NCBI GenBank assembly: GCA_013407085.1
Contig: JACCGJ010023187.1
Coordinates: forward strand, 27,983-91,982
Reading direction: 5' to 3'
DNA: 64,000 nt
DNA from: Atriophallophorus winterbourni
Lineage: Eukaryota; Platyhelminthes; Trematoda; Plagiorchiida; Microphallidae
The notes below the pieces were generated by a model. That model was given only the letters and a program-made list of their open reading frames with translations. It had not been told where the DNA came from and ran no database searches. Positions 54,891 to 64,000 of this stretch are shown piece by piece; position 1 is the stretch's first letter; each line of letters starts with the position of its first letter. The translations under genes and the position numbers were made by a program.

Positions 54891-57800
54891 ATGAATTATT
54901 CAGCAGTAAGTCTATTAATATCAACTGTTCTGTTCAGTTGCTCTGTCCGTCGGGGTTAAATGGAGTGGTACTGCCCTTATTGAGTCTTGGAAATTTGGGC
55001 GCAGTTACTACTATACAAAATTCCGCTATAATTTCACATCTGAAGCCAATTTATGATCAATCCGGTCCGGTTTTCGAAGGCCCCGGTTCTCTCCAGTCAC
55101 ACCAAGAATTTTCACTTTGCAAGTTGGAGTTGGAACAACGTGCCACTGTCGACCGAGCAAAACGCTACGCAATGGAGGAAAGTTTCAAGGCTGCACTCGC
55201 CAAGCAAGCTTTACAACATCCCCAACTGCTACAACAACAACAACCACTAGCATTCAATCGAGCGCACACATTGACTCTGCTCAGTCGTATTTATGTGGGC
55301 TCAATTAGTTATGACCTAAAGGAAGACTCACTCAGACAAGCCTTTTCACCCTTCGGACCTATCAAATCGATTACACTGAGTTGGGATGCTGGTACGCAGA
55401 AACACAAAGGATTCGCTTTTTTGGAGTTTGAGCTGCCCGAATCTGCTTTGCTAGCTGTAAATCAGATGAATGGGGCTAGTCTCGGTGGTAGGCAACTAAA
55501 AGTCGGCCGCCCTAGCAATTTACCAGACGCTAGCCCTCTGATTGATAAATTAGTCAATGAGCACAACTTGCAGAGAAAAGTTTATGTATCTGGTGTTCAT
55601 TCCGATTTGTGCGACGCTGATTTATCATTGGTATTCGAACCTTTTGGAAAGATTAACTCTTGCAAGTGAGTATTCTTTGTGGAAATGCTTATGGGACTTT
55701 TCAGACTGCATACCGACGGTTCCTCGAATATTAAGCATCACAATTTCGGCTATATCGAATACGATACAGAACAGTCAGCTAATGATGCTGTTGCCAACAT
55801 GAACATGTTCGATCTCGGTGGCCAGTATCTCCGTGTGTGTAAAGCCATTTCTCCTCCAGACAATCTCCCGTCTGTAACACCATTAGTTGGAGATGACAAG
55901 CTAAAGCAAAGGGTATGTAACCTAATATTGTCCTTTTTTCACCCACATTTCATATCAAAGTATGAAACACTACTAAGACATTTCTTCCCACTTTCTCTTC
56001 CACCCCTTTCATTTTCACATGCAACTGAAGTGGTTCGGGTAGTAGCTATCGTTGACGGATTGAGGAAAGTTGCACAAGTTCAATGGAAATCACCGCGGAT
56101 CACCTTTCACACTCCATCTCTCGGCGGTCACGCTTGTGGTATTCTCATTGTGTCATTTGTTGTCATTGTATTATTCCTTGGTTCTCAATGCCGAAATTGT
56201 ATTTAGTTCTATTCTATGATTACCTCGTGCAAACATTCTTTATGCTATGTTGGAAATTAGGAAACTCTGATGATCGCTACATTTCAACCAAAACAGGAAG
56301 GATGTGCATTCCACCACGATTTTCATCACTCTTCTAAATAACTATTTTCGTTTCAGTCCCCCGATTCTACGGAAAGCCACTCAAATCTTCCGGGTATGTT
56401 GCAGTATCACAACGTAATCTTATTTTCTTGCAGTCTCACTTTCCTGGGATCAGGTTGAGGCTTTCGAATCAGGTCGCTCCGAGTTACAAACCAAGTTTCC
56501 GGCCGATAGTGATGATGCTGATAATGATACACTGGAACATCAAGAAAACTTTCACATCCGCGGATCAAATGCACGCAATCTGTTGATGCAAAAACTTATC
56601 CGGCCTCCATCTCGTGGGTACGTTTCGATGCTTTTGTATTTCTGATATCATCGAAGTGGTTCGTTACCCATTTTTCTCAAAATGCCCGGAGAACCAACAA
56701 TGTGAAAAATAGTCCTCATTATTCGTTGTTGTCTGCAGCTCACGAATAAAAGTCAAAAATTTAAATACCGTACACGGACCTCATCTTTCAACGCTTTCAA
56801 ATCACTATCTAATAGCCTGATACTCGATGGGCAAATTACTGTCAGAACCGGATGTTCCGGTTTTGTTATTGACATGATAATGATACTCAACATTCGGGTA
56901 GGATATAACGATGTAGTTTTACTCTCCATTTTTTAAACTAGTGCTCAAGGTACTTTGGACATACAATGCTGCATTGTACCTTCTGTACAGTACTTATGTG
57001 CTGTGTGGCTAACACGGTGCTAAATTGATTGGCCATCGGTGGTGAGCTGCATGCTGAAACAGGCTGCAGTCTCACTACCATTTCTATTTTCTTTCTCATC
57101 TGTCTAGGCCTGGGCAACCTGACAGTATCTTAGCCCACGTGCAGTCTCTGACTGTATGGCACTTTGCCTGAATCATGCTTGTGCTTTCACACATACATAC
57201 ATACATCTTTTAGAATGCGATTTCGCAGCCTCCATGTGCAAACTTCCGTCTCGTAAAATTATGCATTAATGACGAATTGGCTATAGTAGATTACTTTATC
57301 CAGTTGGATAGTTGTATCAATGGTATCGCCTGCTCAAACAATGTGATTTCGTCTCCCTATTCCAAATTAATGATAGCATTTCGTAACATGTATCATCTTT
57401 AGCGTCGGTGTAGGCAACCGGGTAGTATCATGCCTACGTTCAACGATGACGATAATGACAACGCTTTGTACCCCCCTTCTCGCTTTGTACATCTCATTGT
57501 TTATGTTGAACGGCACCATATCTGTATCAGATTGTGCAAATATAATATAATATAATAATAATTAGCGTCGGAAATGTTTGTCTCTGAGGCATATGTGCAG
57601 CAATTCTAGATATCAATTCCCAATATGATTTTCGTTTTAAACGACTTAGGGAGAAGTGGCGGTGATGTTTCTCTTTAGTACCACAATCGCTTGCCTTACC
57701 TATCAATAAACAAATCAGAATTCACTCTCTAGGATATACTTTGATTTTCCATGACGTGAATATCTGGTCAAGTATTTATGCTTGTTGTGATCTCTGCGTC

Positions 57801-58816
57801 GTCGGATGCGTAACACGGATTCAACTCCTTTGCGGTGGCGTAACTATCTAAAAACATGTTAAAATTCACAACTTTCGCTGGTTGGGCCATGTACGGAGAA
57901 TTGAAAATCGCTTATTTCCAAATTCGCTTTTGTGTAGCACTCCTAAATCGGTATGGGTTCGTTATAAGGGTGACTTCATCTTGACCACTGAACAGACTCT
58001 AGTTGACTCGACTCTTCACTCTTTTTCGGGTGGGCAAGATCCTACTTCACAGTGGCTACTCGATTTCAGAGATTGGATCAGAATCGTCTTACACGACTAT
58101 TTTTTACATGCGTTTGTGTGCGTTTGCATAATATTTAAGTTTTCAAGTGGAGTGGCACGGATAACTTGTTATGATGCATGGTACTGACAGCACTAATGAA
58201 GACGTTGTAATGTTGTTCTGCTCGTTCACAAAACTTGATTGTATGCGTGTTTGATTCGAAGTGTGGACTTCATCTCAGTGCTTCATCCAATACAGTTTTC
58301 CTAGCTTTTTAAGTCCCAACCCCCCATCTTAAGTTTCTTTTTGATTTTTCATTCATATGATATCCTTCAAAACCAGGTGCGACAATTTTCTTGTGTGGTA
58401 ACCAAATGCATACATCCTCCATCATTTCCTTTTTTATTCTTTTACGAATAACTAATAGCGCTTATAATATATGCTCCTATCGAGGGATCCTGCCATTATG
58501 CTGATGATTCCTTATTCACCCGCTTTCCAGCGTCCTTATTCTACGAAACATGGTCGGACCCGATGACTGTGATGACGAACTAGAGTCTGAGGTTAAAGAT
58601 GAGTGCAGCAATTATGGCACGGTTGATCGCGTCATCATTTATCAAGAATTAGAGGAATCGGGTGAGCTAATCATAAAAATCTTTGTCGTCTTTACTGAAT
58701 CGGATGCCGTTGACCGAGCCCTGGCTGTCTTGAATGGACGTTATTTCGGAGGTCGGCAAATCACCGCGGAACGTTATGCGTTGGAAAAGTATGAATCAAA
58801 TGATCTGACAGGATAA
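54891..58816 (+). CDS. PUF60: PUF60 (half pint/FIR) poly(U)-binding splicing factor, 6 exons
   Basis: PUF60 is a nuclear RNA-binding protein that cooperates with U2AF at 3' splice sites. Exons: 54891-54905, 54938-55665, 55705-55912, 56357-56393, 56434-56617, 58531-58816, giving 1458 nt and 485 residues plus stop. All introns are GT-AG and phases agree; three are 32, 39 and 40 bp long. Residues 1-60 are poorly conserved. [20 protein letters not shown] matches the conserved helix before RRM1. RRM1 (about 121-198) has [11 protein letters not shown] and [11 protein letters not shown]2 (about 217-297) has [11 protein letters not shown] and FGYIEY, then [30 protein letters not shown] precedes the UHM (about 390-485), which has VLILRNMV and [10 protein letters not shown] with the R-x-F signature. 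It is shorter than the human protein because the Ala/Pro-rich linker between RRM2 and UHM is reduced. The ATG choice depends on the 32-bp intron. Confidence 0.93.
56985..57212 (+). repeat. R1 repeat, full-length copy in PUF60 intron 5
   Basis: It shows cagtacttatgtgctgtgtg, gctaacacggtgctaaattg, tgtctaggcctgggcaacct, cactttgcctgaatcatgct and the tail catacatacataca. It is in sense orientation to PUF60. Confidence 0.85.
57530..57562. repeat. ATAAT/AAT microsatellite
   Basis: Imperfect aatat and aat units. It lies in PUF60 intron 5. Confidence 0.8.
57860..58110 (+). pseudogene. RTE-like LINE C-terminal scrap in PUF60 intron 5
   Basis: The frame reads [20 protein letters not shown] and later [13 protein letters not shown], comparable to the distal LINE block at 16790-17115. 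It is about 80 codons, strongly diverged. Confidence 0.65.
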
Positions 58817-59215
58817 GTCGGATATTGGCTTGTTCGTTGTACATACAGTTTCACTTATCTGACTTTTTTGTCCTTCAATACTTCGTTTTCTGCCGTATGC
58901 GCGTATAGGCTTCGTTCGTGCTGCTCTTGATTTTGCAATACAATGTCATCTTATTTCGTTACGGTTTTGCTTTTGAATTCCCCCGAGGCTCTGTCGTGGA
59001 ATTAAATTTACTCTAAACTTTGTTTTTTATAAATATTTTGTGGATGAAGCCATACCTTCTAACACCACTTGCCCGGAACAGAGTCTAGTAGACGGTTAGT
59101 TGGTGCATACCACCTCTTTCTGGCAACTCCCTGCTGCCTTGCAGGTCGCACTTGGTTGTGCAAAGGCTAGAGAAGCTGACTCGAACAAACGCCGAGTGGT
59201 GCTAGAGACGCCGCT
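58817..59215. other. PUF60 3' flank
   Basis: This follows the PUF60 stop and probably includes its 3' UTR. No canonical aataaa was singled out with confidence. A repeat-like stretch starts near 59060. Confidence 0.4.
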
Positions 59216-59292
59216 TTGTACCCAAATTCCCAAGAATCTTCATTGAAGCTGACTCATCCTCCAGGAGGAGGTAGTCGCACACAAGTACAAGT
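59216..59292 (+). repeat. Repeat R4, copy 2
   Basis: It shows tgtacccaaattcccaagaa, gactcatcctccaggaggag and gtagtcgcacacaagtac, matching 12838-12920. Confidence 0.65.
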
Positions 59293-59494
59293 ACTTGCTC
59301 GTGGGACATTACGGGAGATGAGAGATGACCTTCAACACTCCTGTTTCGACTACCAATATTACGTGGTGTCTACTTACGCAGCTCTTCCTCGAAAGAAACG
59401 TTAGCTGTCACTGTGGCTTTATTGTGGGCCATAGATTTCATATCTATTGGAGGGCATAGTTGCAACATTTACTAATGACAATCGATCCTTTAAT

Positions 59495-59612
59495 TTCCCC
59501 CTCATATCTGTCTAGGCCTGGGCAACCTGACAGTATCTTAGCCCACGTGCAGTCTCTGACTGTGCGGCACTTTGCCTGGATCAGGCTTGTGCTTTCATAC
59601 CATCATACCTTA
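59495..59612 (+). repeat. R1 repeat, 3'-terminal copy
   Basis: It shows ccctcatatctgtctaggcc, gcccacgtgcagtctctgac, tttgcctggatcaggcttgt and the tail cataccatcatacc. Confidence 0.8.
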
Positions 59613-60819
59613 CAGCTGTATGCTTGTAGCTCGATGTGGTAATGGAATCCTCATGTGCGTCCGGCTTTTATGATCTATTCATCTGACTATGACAGTGCAC
59701 AGGCAGGCTGTTGAACTGTGCCCGATTATGATTTCATTCCCGCATCGTGAAACTAACCAACCTAAATTAAGCGCGTTTTCATGCGTTTGCTAGTTGACAT
59801 TCACCATGTGGGTAAATATAATGAACCATGTGACTTGAGCTATTGAGAAAATGCAAGCCAGCTATTACCCTTTATGTTCGACAAATTTCTTCTTCCTTCA
59901 GTATAATGTTAACTGGTATAAAATTATGTTATAATTAATACTTCTAATATATATTCAGCAGATGGTAAGACAACGTAACATAAGCGTTATTTTAGGAGAA
60001 TTCATTCGAGTGGATTGCTGGTTATTGTGTGTTAAACATTGATAGCAAAGCGAACTCGTATCACAACTATTCACTTGAAGTGAATTTCTCGTGCGCCTTT
60101 GTATTTGTTGTACATAAATGGACCAACCAACTTCTCTTTCTACTCTGACGGTGATGTGTCGCGTGAATGCCATATGATCTCAGAATATCTGAATTTCTGT
60201 TACGACGATTGTTGCCCAGTTGACAAAATCTGCGTAAGACCTGAGTATGTCTACTACAGCTACACTTAAACGATTTTACTTGCAAAAAGAGTGGGTTTAC
60301 CACATCGTTAGTCGGGTATTGACCAAAGGAGTGACTAAAGCCACGAAAGCTGAAATAAAATGTCCTAATCAGCTGTATGCAAATTCATTGCTAGGTGGAA
60401 AAGACGCTAAGCAATTAAGGAAGGCCTTAAACCGCGGTGAGGACAGTGTGCAGAGTTTGCTAAGCAGCTCACTAAATCAATTTAATCTGGATTTCGGTGG
60501 TGAAACCCTTGTGCATAATTTGTCACCTTCCACGTCTTCATAAGTAGATGACGCAGATTTCAGTATATCCGAAAATGATGTCCTTAGAAGTTTCTGTAGG
60601 TTAAACGTAAACAGCCTCTGACCCAGACAGGGTAACTCCCATGGTGCTTAGTGTATCTGCGCCAATGTTTGCCAAACCAATAGATTCCATTTTCAACCGC
60701 TGTCCCTGCTGGTACTATTGTAAATGGTCTGAAAACTTTTCGAATTGCACCGGTCCCCGAGAAAACTCCAAGAAAGTTCCGCATTATATAGCATGCTCTT
60801 CATAAGTTTTAGAAATCAT
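59613..60819. other. Unassigned region with one unrecognised frame
   Basis: A 98-codon plus frame (60247-60543) is Lys- and Ser-rich (KGVTKATKAEIKCPNQLY) and overlaps shorter frames on the other strand. No family, splice context or repeat partner was recognised. The rest is AT-rich. Confidence 0.35.
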
Positions 60820-61480
60820 GAAGACACTTGTTCGTGATCGCCTACAGTAGGTGTCATCCTTGGAGAAAGAGTATTAATGTGCTTACCGGAAGCAACGCTA
60901 TACAGCTGATGCCGCTCTATGTATAACAGAACTTCGAAAGAGCTTGACAGTAAATCAATAGCCGTTCAATTTTGCTTTGCGAATTACACAAACACGTTCA
61001 ACCGACAGATCGATTCAAAACGCGAGCCAGAATAATGAAATGGATGTGTGGATAGTTTTCCGACAGACCTCAATACGTTTAAATCCCAAGCTAAGCTCTG
61101 CTTTACGCTAGACTTAGAAAGGGGAGCGATTCTATCTCCCTTCTTCTTTTCAGCAAACGTGGTTGTGCTTCCACAGTTGCCCTTAACTTTTCTTTGGTAT
61201 ACGCAAACGACCTAGTCATTGACTGTGCGATAATCAGAAACGACTCTTCGAATCCGATCTATGTAGCTTTCGATGAAATTACTACCTGGTCAGAGGAGAG
61301 ATGTCTATATTTGACCGCCATAACAATGTACTGAACTTGTGTTCAAAAATCTGCGTGGCGAATGTCGCGAAGCAATTTGCAGTAATCTTACTTTATCTAC
61401 AATTAAGTCCACAGAACTGACTAAAGGAAAATACGCCAAGTATCTAATCGTCGCCATATCGCTTCGCTTTAGATATATCT
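60820..61480 (+). pseudogene. Decayed CR1-like LINE RT relic
   Basis: Weak frame pieces resemble the end of an RT domain (DEITTWSEERC near 61270, where intact elements have a Trp-rich block after FADD). It is highly degraded, and the call rests on short motifs only. Confidence 0.35.
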
Positions 61481-61489
61481 AAGTAACAG

Positions 61490-61770
61490 GCATGTATGGA
61501 GCTTCATTCGTCTAGTGATTGCGTCCAATCGTTTAGAATCGTGAGCAAGTTAGGCAAGCGTGAGTGTGTTTCTCTAAATCTATGTTGTGTCTGAGAAAGA
61601 ATTTGAAGGCCCTCGAGGTGCTTGACTATCACCAAGCGTTCCAATACTGAAAGGAGCGTTACATGCAGTAGTTGTCCGGATCCGAACGACTGACATTTTT
61701 GTAGATTGGTGTAATAGCTCCGGTTTTCCAGTCAGCTAGCACGATTCATGTATTTAATATGTGTTTAAAG
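61490..61770 (-). pseudogene. CR1/jockey-like LINE RT fragment
   Basis: Minus-strand reading gives LLSVLERLVIVKHLEGLQIL followed by SQTQHRFRETHSRLPNLLTI and LNDWTQSLDE. This is the RT block between the YRPVSL and catalytic motifs, seen intact in the element at 511-5400. Confidence 0.75.
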
Positions 61771-62057
61771 AAACCACATAGTGGGCTGCAAAGATCGAGC
61801 TTACTTGACTCCAGAATGGTCGGCACTATTCTGTGTACATTTTCTGCGAGTATTTTTTCTTTATTATGTTACGTTTTTTCAACACTAGTCTAAGGCTGAA
61901 ATTTCGAAAATTTTCGAATAAAGTGTTGTCTTTCTATTATCTTTATACTTGGACCGAATGCCACATTCAATTGGCCGTTTTTACCTGAACCATCAGAAAT
62001 CTAAAGATTCTATCCGTAGATAATCGTGTGCACATTCATAACTCCGATGCTTACCCG

Positions 62058-62331
62058 ATTTCGTGTTTATTCGTACTAAATGATTGACTACAAACTGTCA
62101 TATCCCGTTTAAACTCGTGTCTAGGCCACTGCGAACTGACCGCAAAGTTAATAATGAAGGTGTGCTGTGCATGCATAGAAAATCCTTTAATGTGTGATAA
62201 ATAAAGCTGACCGTCCACGCAATTCACAAGCAAAACCTCAATGCTTTGTACCCACGGAGCAGCCGTCGCATCTTGAACATATCGTGGATGGCCAAGGTCA
62301 CGTTTGCGATAGTGCTTCATCTGGCTGGTCT
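62058..62331 (-). CDS. Possible exon of an unrecognised gene
   Basis: A minus-strand open frame is bounded by an acceptor (tttgtAG before 62331) and a donor (GTAAGC after 62058). It encodes about 91 residues including HYRKRDLGHPRYVQDATAAP, SIEVLLVNCVDGQLYLSHIK and SQWPRHEFKRDMTVCSQSF. Composition is protein-like and no transposon motif was seen. The family was not recognised. It may join upstream to the candidate at 62988-63140, but direct splicing between the two is out of phase, so another exon would be needed. Confidence 0.4.
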
Positions 62332-62339
62332 ACAAATCA

Positions 62340-62640
62340 TGTTCACTTTACTGAGCTTCGCTTTCCTTGACTGGGTCATGTGATGAGAATTAGAAACGGT
62401 CGCACCCCGAAAGATCTACTCTTTGGATAGTTGAAATTAGGAAGTCAACTTTGGGCAGACCGCTCTCACGGTACAACGACATTTGCATAAGATATATGAG
62501 AGCTCGAGACATTAACATTTCAAGTTGGTAAGAACTTACGCTTGACCGCTCACACTAGAGGCGAAGTGTAAAGCGGCTGCCACTCTCGGTTGTCGACCCG
62601 ATTAGCGCTTCTCAGTACGTACGCTGCGGGGTTAAGATTG
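62340..62640 (+). pseudogene. LINE distal fragment
   Basis: Plus-strand frames with stops read HVMRIRNGRTPKDLLFG, LKLGSQLWADRSHGT and later RARDINISSW. This is the distal LINE region of the family with the terminal zinc finger (compare 9015-9450). It lies directly upstream of the exon-like frame on the other strand. Confidence 0.65.
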
Positions 62641-62987
62641 TTACTCACGAATCGCTTGTTTATGCATGTAAAACGCTGTTTAGCGTTAAATCATTACGTG
62701 CTTGCGAAGCGACCGAAATTCATTATTCCGGTTTTCTGTTTAGTTCGTTTTTCTTACGATATAATTCGCCAAAATCAAGAGCTATTCCTAATGATTCTTT
62801 TAAATAATGCCACCGACATCGCGGAGTTGTATTTTGCTTGTAGGTTATAACACTCGTGTCCCAGAATAATGAACTTGCTCGTCCAATGAATAGTATGCAA
62901 TGGTGTGGTTTCCAAATACACTTGCATTTGCACCTGACCTTAGAATATTATTTCTATACGATGGTAATGCATTTTGTACCCACGTTT

Positions 62988-63140
62988 TCCATTCTAGAAG
63001 CATCTTTATCGAACTGGGAGTAATGACTAGAGTGGGGAGAATGAGTAAATGGCTCTTCATTCACCAACTGTAGTTGAACGGCAATTATTCTACATATAAT
63101 AGGCACGGGGATACGAATAAGGTCAAGTAGAGTAGTGAAT
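62988..63140 (-). CDS. Possible exon of an unrecognised gene
   Basis: A minus-strand frame starts after ctgtcAG and ends at GTGG then GTACAA. It encodes a hydrophobic stretch (TTLLDLIRIPVPIICRIIAV) followed by a His/Ser-rich stretch. It is a weak candidate, with no family recognised. Confidence 0.25.
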
Positions 63141-64000
63141 GGCTGACAGGTGTGCATGCCACAGCATGCATTGACGTTAAGTTACATTAAATATGACGTA
63201 TAAAATGAATCTTAATCACTTTTTTCGACATCGGTTTTAGAGCGCCAGACTGTGGTACAGGTTAATATCTTGTTTGAATACCTCTGCATTGTTCAGTCGT
63301 TTTCAGGCAAGTTCGTTATCCATTGGAGGCCTGGCAGCACATCAAACATAGATTGCACGCTATTGCGTTGGGGGTAACGTGAATATAAACTGTGTGAAGT
63401 GACTTAGCTAACTGAATCTGGCTTAACCAAGGTGAGTTCCTAAATTAGACTTACTAACCTACGTTTAAATTACTTTACACTTAAACCTAATCCCATGCTT
63501 CTGACTACCCAATCTGTCTAAATTATAATCAAATTAATCGTTGGATATCCTTTGAATCTCCTGGTTACCACATACATTGTGACAGAACAGTTGAATCAGC
63601 CTTCGCCGACGTACATTTTGTGCACATAAGCTAATCTATCATTTTCCTCCTAGAAAGCAATGGTCTCGACAAAGTTGAAGAATATACGTCTTCCAAGGAA
63701 CGATCTATTCATAAAAACAATTGTTTTTTGTCCTATTGCAAATCGTTCCCGAAAATTAGCCGAGTTTGCTTTGTTCAAGTGACCTCTAAATCACATAAAC
63801 ACCATTCTTTTCTTTCTGGAAGTCATATGCTCGTTCGCGATGCATGATAACACCAACAAATTCCTCACCAACACTCGTTTTTTCCAATAACCTTTTGTTT
63901 CGATCAACAAAGTCGCGTTTGTGAATAGACCTCATTATGTGTAGGCAAAGGGACTGTTTATATTTTTGCCTTCAATTGTGGAAGGAGTGACTCCTTCAAT
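63141..64000. other. No gene seen at the window end
   Basis: AT-rich sequence without recognisable coding or repeat signal. Confidence 0.45.

Noticed and set aside
60247..60543. 98-codon plus frame as a gene
   Set aside because: No splice sites, family or repeat partner; kept only as an unassigned region.
62590..62850. 86-codon plus frame
   Set aside because: It starts within LINE-derived sequence and then runs into AT-rich DNA; no homology recognised.
1..64000. tRNA, rRNA or CRISPR loci
   Set aside because: No cloverleaf with a recognisable T-arm box, no rRNA core sequence and no regularly spaced short repeat array was seen; the minisatellite arms at 22.7 and 23.2 kb lack spacers.

Overview
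This is a window of eukaryotic nuclear DNA, about 43% G+C by eye, from a flatworm and most probably a digenean trematode. The evidence is two intron-split animal genes, micro-introns of 32-40 bp, and a repeat content of CR1-like and RTE-like LINEs, a CsRn1-type Ty3/gypsy element with the Cys-His box typical of that clade, Penelope-like remnants and MULE-type DNA transposons. The species is not resolved from sequence alone.

Two host genes can be modelled completely. (1) The minus strand from 30960 down to 9891 holds an ECT2 (Pebble) RhoGEF gene of 17 coding exons: three BRCT-type segments, a long Ser/Thr-rich linker, DH, PH and a long C-terminal tail. Exon phases agree at every junction once a 167-bp repeat fragment in exon 16 is discounted, giving 1663 codons plus stop. 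(2) The plus strand from 54891 to 58816 holds a PUF60 (half pint/FIR) splicing factor gene of six coding exons and 485 codons: RRM1, RRM2 and a C-terminal UHM. Also visible are one N-terminal exon of a DEG/ENaC channel subunit (7120-6467, minus) and two possible exons of an unrecognised minus-strand gene near 62.1-63.1 kb.

Layout. 0.4-5.6 kb: a nearly full-length CR1-like LINE (511-5400) sitting inside an older repeat whose uninterrupted copy lies at 7.95-8.28 kb. 5.6-9.5 kb: DEG/ENaC exon and LINE scraps. 9.9-31 kb: ECT2, with introns full of LINE 3' tails and a 662-bp foldback MULE with a 9-bp target duplication (22669-23330). 31-41 kb: decayed LINEs in both orientations. 40.9-45 kb: a 3'-truncated CsRn1-like element with a canonical gag-pol frameshift signal and two nonsense codons in pol. 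45-49.1 kb: a MULE transposase gene with SWIM and PHD zinc fingers, carrying an internal 1.7-kb tandem duplication. 49.5-52 kb: Penelope-like RT scrap, zinc-knuckle Gag scrap and a 337-bp-period direct repeat. 52-54.5 kb: RTE-like fragments. 54.9-58.8 kb: PUF60. 58.8-64 kb: more LINE relics and the unassigned exons.

The host genes are housekeeping (cytokinesis RhoGEF and splicing factor) and do not form a functional cluster. The interest lies mainly in the transposon architecture and in how insertions meet the coding exons.
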